This document shows positions 36,891-47,486 of a stretch of 64,000 nt of DNA, piece after piece. Within the stretch, counting starts at the first letter, position 1, and the number at the start of each line of letters is the position of its first letter. The DNA is from Bacteroidia bacterium (GTDB taxonomy: Bacteria > Bacteroidota > Bacteroidia > AKYH767-A > OLB10), in the NCBI GenBank assembly GCA_037045145.1, contig JBAOIA010000011.1, forward strand, positions 1,054,001 to 1,118,000, in the 5' to 3' direction. A program made the position numbers and the translations under genes. The notes below the pieces were generated by a model. It made no database searches and was not told the origin of the DNA. It saw only the letters and a list, made by a program, of their open reading frames with translations.

Positions 36891-37817
36891 ATGGTTTCCA
36901 TTTCTGTAGTCATCCCGACCTATAACAGGTTGAATTTTGTTGTAAAAACAATTGAATCATTTCTGAATCAACAGTCAGATGATTTTGAACTTCTGATTGT
37001 TGATGATGGCAGTACCGATAAAACAGAGGAATATTTTACTTCTTATAAGCATCCAAAAGTAACATATCATAGAATAGTTAATAGCGAGCGCGGGTTTGCA
37101 CGCAATTATGGAGCATCAATTGCCAAAGGTAGGTATGTTAATTTTTTTGATTCAGATGATTTAGCCTATGATAATCATATTTCTACTGCGCTGCATTATA
37201 TTAAAAAGTTGGACAACCCTGAAATTTTTCACCTGAACTACGTTTATCAAACAATTGATGGACAGGAGTTGGATGCTCTCAAAGCACATTCCGATAATAT
37301 TGGTGAAATGCTAATCAAAAAAGGAAATGTTTTAAGTTGTAATTCTGTAATTATCAGAAAAGATATTGCAGCAAAATTCCCCTTTTGTGAGAGTCGCCTT
37401 CTTTCAGGTACTGAAGATTATGCTTTATGGCTTTCCTTGTCCTCGCGTTTCAAAATACATTATGTGCCTGAAATTACCAGTGTAGTAATTGACCATGAAC
37501 AGCGTAGTATGGCTTCACACGACATTATAAAGATGATTAACAGAAACATGTTTCTGTTAGATCATCTGCAAGCTGACCAACATTTTATGCAGTATATAGG
37601 TAAACAATTTAATCAGATTCAGTGTGAATGTTTTTCTTTTATTGCATTACATCTCATGCTTGAAGGCAAAAACAAGGACGGTTTTTATTTTCTTTCAAAG
37701 GCGTTAATTGTTGATTGGCGTTTTCCTTTCCGCAGAATTCGTTTTATGGCTATTATGAAACACATGCTTAGGTCATTTTTCCGGACACAAAAGATTAAGG
37801 TTCAGGAAGCGGCCTGA
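36891..37817 (+). CDS. Family 2 glycosyltransferase
   Basis: A 308-residue GT-A enzyme. The opening SVVIPTYNR, the LIVDDGSTD motif (Asp38, Asp39) and the metal-binding DSDD at 87-90 are typical of GT2. It has no transmembrane segment, so it is cytosolic or peripheral. The acceptor is unknown. It stands alone, not in a polysaccharide cluster. Confidence 0.9.
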   Translation: MVSISVVIPTYNRLNFVVKTIESFLNQQSDDFELLIVDDGSTDKTEEYFTSYKHPKVTYHRIVNSERGFARNYGASIAKGRYVNFFDSDDLAYDNHISTALHYIKKLDNPEIFHLNYVYQTIDGQELDALKAHSDNIGEMLIKKGNVLSCNSVIIRKDIAAKFPFCESRLLSGTEDYALWLSLSSRFKIHYVPEITSVVIDHEQRSMASHDIIKMINRNMFLLDHLQADQHFMQYIGKQFNQIQCECFSFIALHLMLEGKNKDGFYFLSKALIVDWRFPFRRIRFMAIMKHMLRSFFRTQKIKVQEAA

Positions 37818-37872
37818 AACCAAGTTTTAAATTTTTACATTAGCCTCCGTAAATTTTTTATTTATTGTTGTG

Positions 37873-40329
37873 ATGCGTAAATTATTTTACTTGTTTCTGT
37901 TTGTTAATATTTCTGTTTCAACTGTTTTTTCTCAGGGTATTGTATCCGGTGTCGTAAAAGATAAAAATCACAAGCCTGTAGCTTATGCCAATGTATATGT
38001 GAAACCCGGTTTTGTAGGGACCACCAGCAGCAGTGATGGTATATTTGAAATGGAATTAACTCCTGGCAAATACACACTATATTGTCAGAATCTGGGCTAT
38101 AAGCAATTCAGTAAGCAAATTGAAGTTGGTGCAGGTAAACAACAAATTGAGATTGAACTTACAGAGGAGCTTTACGCGCTAAAAGAGGTAGCCGTTACCA
38201 ACAATAAAGAAGACCCTGCCTATGAATACATCAGAAAAGCTATTGCTAAAAGAAAAAGTTATCTGAATGAAGTTGATGCCTATACATGCAATGTATATAT
38301 AAAAGGAGTGCAAAAATTAAATAAGTACCCTGAAAAATTTCTTGGTAAGGTTGTTGATTTCGGAGGTATGGTTGATTCAACAACAGGCATATTTTATTTA
38401 AGTGAATCGGTTTCAAAATACAGCTATGAAAAACCGGGAAGAATAAGAGAGGAAATGATTTCATCTCGTTTTAGTGGCAACAATAAAGCCTTTAGCTACA
38501 ACAAAGCTTCCGATATGCAATTTAATTTTTATGAAAACCGAGTCATGTCAGAAGGTATCTCTTCCAAAGGATTTGTGTCACCAGTTGCCAATGATGCTTT
38601 CTTTTATTACCGCTATAAACTACTTGGCTCGGTTGTAGAGAACGACAGGCTTATTCATAAAATTGAGGTAATTCCAAGAAGACAAAACGACCCTGTGTTC
38701 AGGGGTGTTGTATATATAGTTGATGATTTATGGCGATTTCAGTTTGTTGATCTTTTTCTTACTCGCGATGCAGGCATTGAGTTTTTAGACACTCTCAGCA
38801 TAAAGCAGTCGTTTGTTCCTGTTGAAAATAATGTTTGGCTGCCTGTGACTAATTTATTCGATTTTAGTTTCAGGATTCTTGGCTTTCAGGGAGGCGGTAA
38901 TTATGTAGGTTACTTTTCTGACTTTAAAATAAATCCTGTTTTTCCAGCTAAAACATTTTCTGCTGAAATTCTGAAAATCAGTCCTGATGCCAACAAGAAA
39001 GATTCTGCATACTGGGATAGTATTAGGCCAATACCGCTTACGAAGGATGAAACATCAGACTATTTCAAGAAAGATAGTTTGGCTACAATACGAGAAAGTA
39101 AACAGTATAAAGACAGTATGGATAGAATTAATAATAGATTTTCGGTTTTTAATTTTTTGCTTGCCGGATATTCTTACCGACATAGTTACCGAGAAATGAC
39201 TTATACCATTAAACCCATTGCAAATACATTTTCGTTTAATACTGTTGAAGGCTGGAATGTTGCATTAAACACAGAGTTTATTAAACGATTACCTAACCGA
39301 AAACGCCTGACAGTTTTTACCAATACACGATATGGATTTAGTAATACGCATTGGAATGCAAATGCAGGTTTTAAATATTTATTCAACCGCTTTAGCGATA
39401 ATACAATTTCTGTTGAAGGTGGCACTGCTGTTAATGAACTAAACAACACAAATCCTGTTAAACCTTTAGTTAACATGCTTTATACACTATGGGCAGAACG
39501 TAATTATTTAAAAATTTATGAGAAACAATTTTTAAAAATTGCTTATGGAAGAGAATGGTTTAATGGGTTTAATGCTACTGGAGAAATTGAATATGGTCGG
39601 AGAAACGTTTTGTCAAACACTTCAAATTATACCTGGAAGAATTTTAAAAACAGAACCTATACTTCCAATAACCCATTAAGTCCGGACTACGATATAAAAC
39701 TATTTACTCCTCACCATTATTTTAACACACAGCTCACATTAACCTACTCGCCATTTACGAAGTACATTACAAGGCCGGATGGAAAAGTAAGAGAAGAATC
39801 AGGGTGGCCTTTGTTTTTTGTGCAGGTCAATAAAGCATTCAGTAATGTAATGAGCAGTAAGACAGATTATCTTTCATTTGAAACAGGATTCAATCATCAG
39901 ATAGATTTCGGTATGTTGGGTTATTTAGTTTACAATTGCAGGTTTTATCGTTTTGTCAATCAAAAGGCTATTGCTTTTCCCGACTTTTTTCATTTTGCAG
40001 GCAATAAAACAATCGTTTCTGATTTCAGAGCTGAAGATTTTGCGTATTTGGATTATTATAAATATTCGACCACAAGAAATGCTTTAGCTATTCATGCAGA
40101 ATACAATCTAAATCGTTTTATCACCAACAAAATTCCGTTGATCCGAAAGTTGAAATTGAATGAAGTTGTAGGTTTTCACTTCCTGAAGGTTGCTGAATTA
40201 AAAAGCCATTATGAATTAACTGTTGGATTAGAAAAACTCGGGGCAATACGGGCAGATTTTGTTTGTAGTTATGATGGCAAGGCCAGTCCTTTTTATTCAT
40301 TCCGGTTTGGACTTAAGCTTAGGCAATAA
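37873..40329 (+). CDS. DUF5686 family outer-membrane protein with carboxypeptidase-like domain
   Basis: An 818-residue exported protein: signal peptide (cleavage after VFS), a CarboxypepD_reg-like beta-sandwich (about 22-95; GVVKDKNHKPVAYANVYV), then the DUF5686 region, ending in a beta-strand-rich, probably barrel-forming part. The last residues FYSFRFGLKLRQ fit an outer-membrane barrel end. Function not established. ATG at 37873 was preferred to GTG three bases before. Confidence 0.85.
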   Translation: MRKLFYLFLFVNISVSTVFSQGIVSGVVKDKNHKPVAYANVYVKPGFVGTTSSSDGIFEMELTPGKYTLYCQNLGYKQFSKQIEVGAGKQQIEIELTEELYALKEVAVTNNKEDPAYEYIRKAIAKRKSYLNEVDAYTCNVYIKGVQKLNKYPEKFLGKVVDFGGMVDSTTGIFYLSESVSKYSYEKPGRIREEMISSRFSGNNKAFSYNKASDMQFNFYENRVMSEGISSKGFVSPVANDAFFYYRYKLLGSVVENDRLIHKIEVIPRRQNDPVFRGVVYIVDDLWRFQFVDLFLTRDAGIEFLDTLSIKQSFVPVENNVWLPVTNLFDFSFRILGFQGGGNYVGYFSDFKINPVFPAKTFSAEILKISPDANKKDSAYWDSIRPIPLTKDETSDYFKKDSLATIRESKQYKDSMDRINNRFSVFNFLLAGYSYRHSYREMTYTIKPIANTFSFNTVEGWNVALNTEFIKRLPNRKRLTVFTNTRYGFSNTHWNANAGFKYLFNRFSDNTISVEGGTAVNELNNTNPVKPLVNMLYTLWAERNYLKIYEKQFLKIAYGREWFNGFNATGEIEYGRRNVLSNTSNYTWKNFKNRTYTSNNPLSPDYDIKLFTPHHYFNTQLTLTYSPFTKYITRPDGKVREESGWPLFFVQVNKAFSNVMSSKTDYLSFETGFNHQIDFGMLGYLVYNCRFYRFVNQKAIAFPDFFHFAGNKTIVSDFRAEDFAYLDYYKYSTTRNALAIHAEYNLNRFITNKIPLIRKLKLNEVVGFHFLKVAELKSHYELTVGLEKLGAIRADFVCSYDGKASPFYSFRFGLKLRQ

Positions 40330-40365
40330 GAATGTAAAGGGTAATGTCAATTGATAAAAATTGAA

Positions 40366-40373
40366 TACATTTG
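40366..40373 (+). promoter_or_regulatory. -7 element of the TPR kinase gene
   Basis: TACATTTG matches TAnnTTTG, 16 nt before the ATG at 40389. No clear -33 element. Confidence 0.4.
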
Positions 40374-40388
40374 GCATTCGTTGCGGTG

Positions 40389-42554
40389 ATGAAGAAGCAA
40401 GTTTTAATTTTTATTTTTTGTCTCGTTTGCGCTCTTGTTAAAGGTGATGCAAAACAATTTTATTCTGTATTTGACCGAAAAGATTTACCTGTTTTTTCAA
40501 GACCATTTTTTGTAACTGTAACTGCTGACCCGGTTGCATTAAAGTCTGCCGAAAAATTGTTAGACGATGCAATGATGAACAAACGACAATTGGAAATTTT
40601 CCAATTCGCCAATAATGCCGGATACTATAATCTGCTCAATGGTGATTTTATTCAGGCTTTGAAATTTTTGCAAATAGCAGTTAATCATAAGCCGCAGCAT
40701 AAGGATGCAGCATCAGCTATGGCACAGTATGCATTTGCACTTGATGTTGCAGGCCGTCACGAGCAGGCATTCACTATTTATAATGAATTGCTTGAAAAAG
40801 ATTTAACCAACTCAGCACAAATAAAGGCCTACGTACAGGCAATGGCAGGTTTGATTTTTCTTCAACATGCTGATACGGTTTCGGCAAAGACATTACTCGG
40901 TAGTGCATGGCATTATTTTTCAGACAAAAACTTTTTGCTTCAACAATATTATCTGTTTGAACGTATGGGAGACATTGATCTTGTTGCCAAACGATTTAGT
41001 AGTGCATCAGTTAATTATCTGCAACAATTAAAGTATGCCACCAAGTTAAATAATAAAACATTTCAGGCATTGGCTACTCGAAATTTGGGATTATGTTATC
41101 TCAAACATGATGATTATTTGAAGGCTGTAACTTATTTCAAACAAAGTTTGGAGTTTCGAGATAACGTTCTTTTACAAAAATTGTTAAAAGACACATATCT
41201 TAAAATTGTCACTATAAGCAGTTTTAATAATGATTTTACAAAAGCCGACCGTTATCATGAGTTATATAGGCAGCTAAAAGCCAGCGAAACAGTTGTGAAA
41301 GAAACAGCAGCATTGCAGGCAGAAAAAGAAAAAATTCTGTTTTTATTAAGTCAATCGGCCAGTAACGAAAACAATATAGTTTCGAGGCAGGAGTATGAGC
41401 TTAGTCAACAATTAACTACCCTTGACATTGAACGTCAGAATAAGGAGAAAGCTTTAGAAGAGTTAACTCTTGCCGAAGCGCAAAAAAAACTGAAGGAGCT
41501 GGAGTTGGATAAAATTGCAGGAGAAAAAATAAAACAAGAAGCCGAACTTGCAAAAAAAGAATTGCAAATCAGCAAACAAAAAGAGTTTAGAAATATACTT
41601 TTAGGTATTTCGGGATTGATTGTTTTGGGAATCATATTTTTGATAAACCGCTATAGACTTAAAAGAAAATCTTTAGAACAACTCAGGCAGGCACATCAGG
41701 AGTTGCGACAGGCGCATGAACAACTAAAGCAAACACAGGAGCAGTTGGTGCAATCCGAGAAGATGGCATCTTTAGGTCAGCTGACGGCAGGCATTGCCCA
41801 CGAAATTCAAAACCCACTGAATTTTGTAAACAACTTTTCTACTTTAAGCATGGACATGATTGATGATTATATAAAAAACAAAGATGAAGCTTTACTTGAT
41901 GAGTTGAAATCGAATCTCAAACGTATCAATCATCATGGTGGAAGAGTTTCCTCTATTGTTAAAGGTATGTTGTTGCACAGCCGAAGTAAAACAGCCGAAA
42001 AAGAGCTATCAGATATTAATATTCTTGTTGATGAATCTTTGGCATTGGCTTTTCATGGCAAGAAATCCACAGAGGCAGATTTTTATTGTCACATTGAAAA
42101 AGATTTTGATGTAACAGCCCCAGCAATTAAAGTTTTACCTCAGGAGTTGCGAAGGGTAATTATCAATCTTATTAATAATGCATTTTATGCAGTTCATGAG
42201 CGTACTGTAAAATCAAATGCCAATAAGCAGGAAATAAAATATAAACCTCAGGTAAGTGTTACAACTCATGTTGCCGGACAGTTTCTTGAAATTGCAATTA
42301 CTGATAATGGCACAGGAATACCTGATGCCATCAAGGATAAAATTTATAATCCGTTTTTTACATCAAAACCAACAGGTAAAGGTACAGGGCTTGGTTTGTC
42401 AGTAAGTTTCGACATTATTGAAAAACAACATGGAGGAAAATTAAAATTTGAGTCAGAACAGGGTGTTGGAACAGTTTTTACAATTTCTTTGCCGCTGATT
42501 ACACCACCTGATTTAAAACAAAGTAATGGAGATATTAAGAAATCTGTTATATAA
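40389..42554 (+). CDS. TPR-containing sensor histidine kinase
   Basis: A 721-residue protein. Signal peptide, TPR-like helices in the periplasmic part (about 60-290), a coiled coil, one transmembrane segment near residue 400 (ILLGISGLIVLGIIFLI), a second coiled coil, then DHp and ATPase domains. The phospho-acceptor is His471 in the motif AGIAHEIQNPLNF. N box (LINNAFYAV), G1 (DNGTGIP) and G2 (GKGTGLGL) are intact. It leads the signalling cluster, and the MORN gene overlaps its 3' end by 29 nt. Confidence 0.9.
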   Translation: MKKQVLIFIFCLVCALVKGDAKQFYSVFDRKDLPVFSRPFFVTVTADPVALKSAEKLLDDAMMNKRQLEIFQFANNAGYYNLLNGDFIQALKFLQIAVNHKPQHKDAASAMAQYAFALDVAGRHEQAFTIYNELLEKDLTNSAQIKAYVQAMAGLIFLQHADTVSAKTLLGSAWHYFSDKNFLLQQYYLFERMGDIDLVAKRFSSASVNYLQQLKYATKLNNKTFQALATRNLGLCYLKHDDYLKAVTYFKQSLEFRDNVLLQKLLKDTYLKIVTISSFNNDFTKADRYHELYRQLKASETVVKETAALQAEKEKILFLLSQSASNENNIVSRQEYELSQQLTTLDIERQNKEKALEELTLAEAQKKLKELELDKIAGEKIKQEAELAKKELQISKQKEFRNILLGISGLIVLGIIFLINRYRLKRKSLEQLRQAHQELRQAHEQLKQTQEQLVQSEKMASLGQLTAGIAHEIQNPLNFVNNFSTLSMDMIDDYIKNKDEALLDELKSNLKRINHHGGRVSSIVKGMLLHSRSKTAEKELSDINILVDESLALAFHGKKSTEADFYCHIEKDFDVTAPAIKVLPQELRRVIINLINNAFYAVHERTVKSNANKQEIKYKPQVSVTTHVAGQFLEIAITDNGTGIPDAIKDKIYNPFFTSKPTGKGTGLGLSVSFDIIEKQHGGKLKFESEQGVGTVFTISLPLITPPDLKQSNGDIKKSVI

Positions 42555-43728
42555 TATATTGTTCGTTTTAATGCCATTGGCTGTTTTTTCACAGTCAGAC
42601 ACATTAAATCGTGCAACCAATATTGTAGGCTGTCAAAGTGGAGACTGCGTAAATGGCACAGGCGTTTACCTGTATAAGAATGGTAATCGTTATGAAGGTG
42701 CTTTTAAAAATGGTAGCCCGGATGGTAAAGGTGTAATGAATTACAGAAACGGAAATCGTTATGAAGGAGATTTTACACAAGGTAGGTTGAATGGGAAAGG
42801 TAACTACAGTTACAGAAATGGAAACAGCTATACAGGTGATTTTGTAAATGATCAATTTCATGGTCGTGGCATTTATATTTACAACAGCGGCAACCAATAT
42901 ATTGGCGATTTTTTTGAAGGCAGCAAGCATGGAAGTGGAACTTTTACATTCAACGATGGAAGTACCTACACAGGACAGTTTGTAGATGACATGGTGCAGG
43001 GTAAAGGAACCTGGAGATATGCAAATGGCGATTGGTATGAAGGTGATTTTGTTAACTCAAAAAAAGCAGGAAAGGGCACTTATTATTATAATGACAGTAG
43101 TCGCTATAGTGGTGATTTTATTAATGACGTTTACAATGGTTCGGGTATTTTCATATTTGCCGATGGCAGTACTTATATAGGCCAGTTCAGAAATGATTTA
43201 TTTAATGGACAAGGTACCTGTTATTATTCAAATGGCGATGTCTATACCGGTGAATTCAGAGATGGATTGTACAGTGGAAGTGGTGTGTATGCTTATGCCA
43301 CAGGCGATCGTTACAAAGGAACTTTTTTAAATAATGTATTTAATGGCGAAGGAACATATATTGATGAGACGGGTGAAGAAACAGTTACCATGTACGAAAA
43401 CGGAAGGGCAGTGGGAGAATCGAAAGTAATAGACAAGGAGAACGTAAAACCTGAGCCTGAAGAAAATAAGAATGTGACAAAGATTCCTGAGGAGAAAAAA
43501 GAAGAACCTAAAGTTTCTGAGCCAACCATTGCCAAAATCCCTTGTCCTATCTGTAAAGGTAAAGGAAAAATTCTACAGCCGGAGGTTAAACGTAACCGCT
43601 CTATTGTTAAAGATATCAGTAATGGTTTAGGGCCTAGAAATTTTGTTACCTACACAGTGTCAGAAGTAGTTAAGCCGGCAGCATGGGCAAATTGTAAAGT
43701 TTGTCATGGTACGGGAATTAAACAATAA
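42526..43728 (+). CDS. Exported MORN-repeat protein with a DnaJ-type zinc motif
   Basis: A 400-residue protein with a signal peptide (cleavage after FS at about residue 22). About ten MORN repeats of 23 residues (roughly 45-275, e.g. GNRYEGDF) plus a degenerate eleventh are followed by a Glu/Lys-rich linker and, at the C-terminus, CPICKGKG and CKVCHGTG. These are two CxxCxGxG motifs as in the DnaJ zinc finger, enough for one zinc site. It starts inside the kinase gene (29-nt overlap), so translation is coupled. Function unknown; sensing or scaffolding for the kinases is possible. Confidence 0.82.
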   Translation: MEILRNLLYNILFVLMPLAVFSQSDTLNRATNIVGCQSGDCVNGTGVYLYKNGNRYEGAFKNGSPDGKGVMNYRNGNRYEGDFTQGRLNGKGNYSYRNGNSYTGDFVNDQFHGRGIYIYNSGNQYIGDFFEGSKHGSGTFTFNDGSTYTGQFVDDMVQGKGTWRYANGDWYEGDFVNSKKAGKGTYYYNDSSRYSGDFINDVYNGSGIFIFADGSTYIGQFRNDLFNGQGTCYYSNGDVYTGEFRDGLYSGSGVYAYATGDRYKGTFLNNVFNGEGTYIDETGEETVTMYENGRAVGESKVIDKENVKPEPEENKNVTKIPEEKKEEPKVSEPTIAKIPCPICKGKGKILQPEVKRNRSIVKDISNGLGPRNFVTYTVSEVVKPAAWANCKVCHGTGIKQ

Positions 43729-43745
43729 ATCCTATTTTTGAACCC

Positions 43746-46700
43746 ATGCTTTCAAAAGCAATTCAAAAAGTCACCCACCTTTTTTGGCTGTTTTTCCTAA
43801 TAGCCATCAATGCTTTTGCACAAAAAAGTGATGTGTTCAGGCATCTTAATACTGTAAACGGACTATCGCACAACAGAATTACCTGCATCATTCAGGATAA
43901 AATTGGCTTTATCTGGATTGGCACAGAAGATGGACTAAACCGCTATAACGGCTATAAAATTGATGTCTATAAGCACAATCCATCTGACGAAACTTCTGTC
44001 TCCAGCAATGGCATCCGTTGTTTGTTTGAAGACCATAATGGAAAGTTGTGGATAGGTACTGATGATGGACTTAGTTTTTTCGATATTGAAACCGAACATT
44101 TCGGTAGTTTTAGAACAAATACCAAAGGAAACGCCATAAGTAGCAATCAGATTACCTGCATGGAAGAAGATGCTTCAGGAGTTTTGTGGGTTGGCACAGC
44201 TGGTGGCGGCATCAACCTCTTAAATACTTCAACTGGTAAATGGCAAAATTTTACTGCTAATAAAGCAATTCCGAATTCTATTTGCAGTAATAATATTACG
44301 GCTATAGTAAAGGATAAGAATGGTGTAATGTATATTGGAACGGATAACGGACTTGCAATTGCCGATCGTAATCAAACCGGAAATTTTACAATCATAAACC
44401 ATGACCCTGCAAATACAAACTCTCCTTTAGAAAACAGCATTACCTGTCTTTATGCCGATTTTCAGAATAAGATTTGGATAGGCACCCTCAATAGTGGTAT
44501 GAGTGCTATGCGAACAGACAACCGCTCTTTTACTCATTACACCAATTTGGGCAAGTTTGAAAACAACTCTGTTTTTGGAATCAATAAAGACCTGGATGGA
44601 AGTATTATTGCCGGAACAATTGGAGGAGGTTTGATAATTTTTGACAGTAATGTATCTACATACTCGTCTTTTACACATAGCAAAACAGACCCTTTTTCTA
44701 TCAGTAGCAATAGTATTTGGACAGTATATCGTGATAAAGCCGGCATAATTTGGATTGGAACAGACAATGGTCTTGATTACTACAAAGAAGACCTGATGCG
44801 TTTTAAAACAGAGTTGCCCTTGCCTGATGATCCATTGAGTAATGTAATTCCTAATAAGAATGTTTTTTGTTTTCTACCCCAAGAGGATAATGTGTGGATG
44901 GGTGTATTAGGCACAGGTGTAGTTGTTAAAGAACCAACGGGCGGCATTAAACAAGTCTATAGTACGGCAAACGGACTTGCAGACAACAGTGTGTTTTGCC
45001 TAATCAAAGACAGAAACGGAATTGTTTGGGCAGGAACTTATGGCGGGCTGACATCTATCAATCCACAATCGGGAGTTGTTCGAAGCTATAAAATTGCTGA
45101 TGGTTTAACCAATAGTAATATCAGATCACTTGCCGAAGACGAAAACGGAAATATTTATATTGGTACCTACGGGGGTGGCCTTTGCGTACTTAACAGACAA
45201 ACTGATAAAATTTCAAGTATTCGTAAAGAAGATAATAAAGGACTAAGCAACAATATCATTACAGCATTAAAGTATGACGGCAATGGCAACTTGTTTATAG
45301 GCACCTATGGAGGTGGATTGTGTTTGTTGAATATATCTGCAAATTCAATAACTGCATTTGAATCAAAACCGGGAAGCAATACTACAATTAGCAGCAATTA
45401 TATCAACTCAATTTACAGTTTTTCAAATCAACAATTGCTGGTAGGCACTTATAGCGGTGGAATAAATATTTTCAATTACGCAACGAAAAGTTTTACGGCA
45501 CTTACAGAAACCAACGGAATCCCCAATAATAATGTAACTAACATTATTTCTGATGTAGAGAAAAATATTTGGTTTACTACAGGAAATCAAATCTGCAAAA
45601 TGAAACTTGCACCTTCAGACTCTATTCTCACCATGAGAATATATGACGAACAAGATGGTGTTTTTAATCGTTTCAATCCGGGGGCATTTACACAGACTGC
45701 AGATGGTAAAATTTACTTTGGTGGCATCAGTGGTATTAATCGATTTTTACCTTCAGCTATCCGCGATAATCCTTACATACCTCCGGTAGTTATCACTAAG
45801 TTTTATCTTTTTGAAAAGCCCTATTTTATGGACACGATAATTATGTCCAAAAATATTATTGAGTTAACTTACAATCAAAATTTCTTTTCATTTGAATATG
45901 CTGCTTTAAATTACATTCTACCCGAAAAAAATCAATATGCCTACATGCTTGAAGGTCTTGAAAAATCGTGGACATACTGTGGCAGTAAGCGTGACCGCCA
46001 ATACACAGATCTTGACCCCGGTACTTACAAGTTCAGAGTGAAAGCATGTAACAACGATGGAATCTGGAATCAGGATGGAACGTATATCATCATCATCATC
46101 AAACCTCCGTTTTGGAAAACCTGGTGGTTCTATATTTTATCGGGTCTTACTTTCGTTGGATTAACCATAACCTACATTCGTTGGCGTACACGAACGCTCA
46201 TGAAACAGTATGAGATTTTGGAACAAAAAGTACAGGAGCGAACAGCCGAATTGCGGGAAGAGAAAGAAAAGTCAGAGCAGAAATCATTAGAGATTGAACG
46301 CGCCCTGAAGGAGCTTAAAGACACACAGTCGCAACTGATTCATGCAGAGAAGATGGCTTCTTTGGGTCAGCTTACTGCTGGTATTGCGCATGAAATTCAA
46401 AACCCTCTTAACTTCGTCAATAATTTTTCTGAATTGTCGCAAGATCTTATTGATGAGTTGAATGCTACCGAAGATAAAGAAGAATGGAAGTCAATTTCTC
46501 ATGATATAAAAACCAACCTGGAAAAAATAAATGAACATGGTAAACGTGCAGAACGTATTGTTAAGAGTATGCTTATGCATAGTCGTTCGCAAACAGCGGA
46601 GAAAGTATTAACAGACATCAATAAACTGGCAGAAGATGTTATGAACCTTGCCTACACAAGCCTTCGTGCAAACGATAGTAATTTCGGCTGTAAGAACATG

Positions 46701-47090
46701 ATTGAGTTAGATGCTTCACTCCCAAAGCTCAGTGTTGTTCAACAAGATATAAGTCGCGTTCTGTTGAATATTTTCAATAATGCATTCTATGCAGTAAATC
46801 AATTACGAAAAAAGTCAGATAAGACATATCATCCTGAGGTTCGGCTTAGAACGTGGAAAGCCGCAAACAAAGTTTATATCAGCATTAGCGATAATGGCGG
46901 TGGAATACCTGATGATATTGTAGATAAAATATTCCAGCCATTCTTTACAACCAAACCTACCGGTGAAGGAACAGGATTGGGTTTGTCTTTAAGTTATGAT
47001 ATCATTACCAAAGGTCATTATGGTATGCTTAGTGTGAATGTTCATAAAGGTAGTGGATCTGAGTTTGTTATTGAATTGCCCCAACTATAA
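43746..47090 (+). CDS. Sensor histidine kinase with Reg_prop propeller and Y_Y_Y domain
   Basis: A 1114-residue sensor. After a signal peptide come about fourteen propeller blades (repeat form GLWIGTxxGGL, e.g. GFIWIGTEDGLNRY), a Y_Y_Y domain (FEYAALNYILPEKNQYAYML in part), a transmembrane segment near 795-815, a coiled coil, DHp with His882 (AGIAHEIQNPLNF) and an ATPase domain. It lacks the C-terminal receiver and AraC domain of hybrid two-component systems, so output must go to the separate receivers that follow. Confidence 0.92.
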   Translation: MLSKAIQKVTHLFWLFFLIAINAFAQKSDVFRHLNTVNGLSHNRITCIIQDKIGFIWIGTEDGLNRYNGYKIDVYKHNPSDETSVSSNGIRCLFEDHNGKLWIGTDDGLSFFDIETEHFGSFRTNTKGNAISSNQITCMEEDASGVLWVGTAGGGINLLNTSTGKWQNFTANKAIPNSICSNNITAIVKDKNGVMYIGTDNGLAIADRNQTGNFTIINHDPANTNSPLENSITCLYADFQNKIWIGTLNSGMSAMRTDNRSFTHYTNLGKFENNSVFGINKDLDGSIIAGTIGGGLIIFDSNVSTYSSFTHSKTDPFSISSNSIWTVYRDKAGIIWIGTDNGLDYYKEDLMRFKTELPLPDDPLSNVIPNKNVFCFLPQEDNVWMGVLGTGVVVKEPTGGIKQVYSTANGLADNSVFCLIKDRNGIVWAGTYGGLTSINPQSGVVRSYKIADGLTNSNIRSLAEDENGNIYIGTYGGGLCVLNRQTDKISSIRKEDNKGLSNNIITALKYDGNGNLFIGTYGGGLCLLNISANSITAFESKPGSNTTISSNYINSIYSFSNQQLLVGTYSGGINIFNYATKSFTALTETNGIPNNNVTNIISDVEKNIWFTTGNQICKMKLAPSDSILTMRIYDEQDGVFNRFNPGAFTQTADGKIYFGGISGINRFLPSAIRDNPYIPPVVITKFYLFEKPYFMDTIIMSKNIIELTYNQNFFSFEYAALNYILPEKNQYAYMLEGLEKSWTYCGSKRDRQYTDLDPGTYKFRVKACNNDGIWNQDGTYIIIIIKPPFWKTWWFYILSGLTFVGLTITYIRWRTRTLMKQYEILEQKVQERTAELREEKEKSEQKSLEIERALKELKDTQSQLIHAEKMASLGQLTAGIAHEIQNPLNFVNNFSELSQDLIDELNATEDKEEWKSISHDIKTNLEKINEHGKRAERIVKSMLMHSRSQTAEKVLTDINKLAEDVMNLAYTSLRANDSNFGCKNMIELDASLPKLSVVQQDISRVLLNIFNNAFYAVNQLRKKSDKTYHPEVRLRTWKAANKVYISISDNGGGIPDDIVDKIFQPFFTTKPTGEGTGLGLSLSYDIITKGHYGMLSVNVHKGSGSEFVIELPQL

Positions 47091-47100
47091 AAAAAATATC

Positions 47101-47484
47101 ATGCAAACAAAAATTCTGATTGTAGATGATGAACGTGATGTTGAACTGTTATTCAGGTTGAAGTTCAGACGTGAATTAAAAGAGAAGCATATAGATCTTC
47201 ACTTTGCATTTAGTGGCGAAGACGCTTTAGACTATCTACACAACATTAATCCCATGGATGTTTTGTTGATCTTGTCGGATATTAATATGCCCGGCATGAA
47301 CGGACTTCAGTTGGTTGAAAAGGTTAAAGCCGAATTTCCGGCTATGCGGATAATTATGGTGTCTGCCTATGGTGATGATAAGAATTTTAATGAAGCCAAA
47401 TCGAAAGGTGTTGATGATTTTGTGACTAAGCCGGTTGACTTTAATGACCTCAAAATGAAAATGGCAAGAGTGATAGCAATATAG
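47101..47484 (+). CDS. Single-domain response regulator
   Basis: A 127-residue receiver without output domain. Acidic pair Asp9/Asp10, phospho-acceptor Asp60 (LSDINMPGMNG), and Lys110 (VTKPVD). ATG at 47101 was preferred; the in-frame upstream ORF overlaps the kinase gene. It probably takes phosphate from one or both upstream kinases. The next gene begins 2 nt after its stop. Confidence 0.9.
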   Translation: MQTKILIVDDERDVELLFRLKFRRELKEKHIDLHFAFSGEDALDYLHNINPMDVLLILSDINMPGMNGLQLVEKVKAEFPAMRIIMVSAYGDDKNFNEAKSKGVDDFVTKPVDFNDLKMKMARVIAI

Positions 47485-47486
47485 TT

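Noticed and set aside
43746..47090. Classical hybrid two-component system with AraC output
   Set aside because: The sensor part fits, but the protein ends after the ATPase domain and has no receiver or helix-turn-helix.
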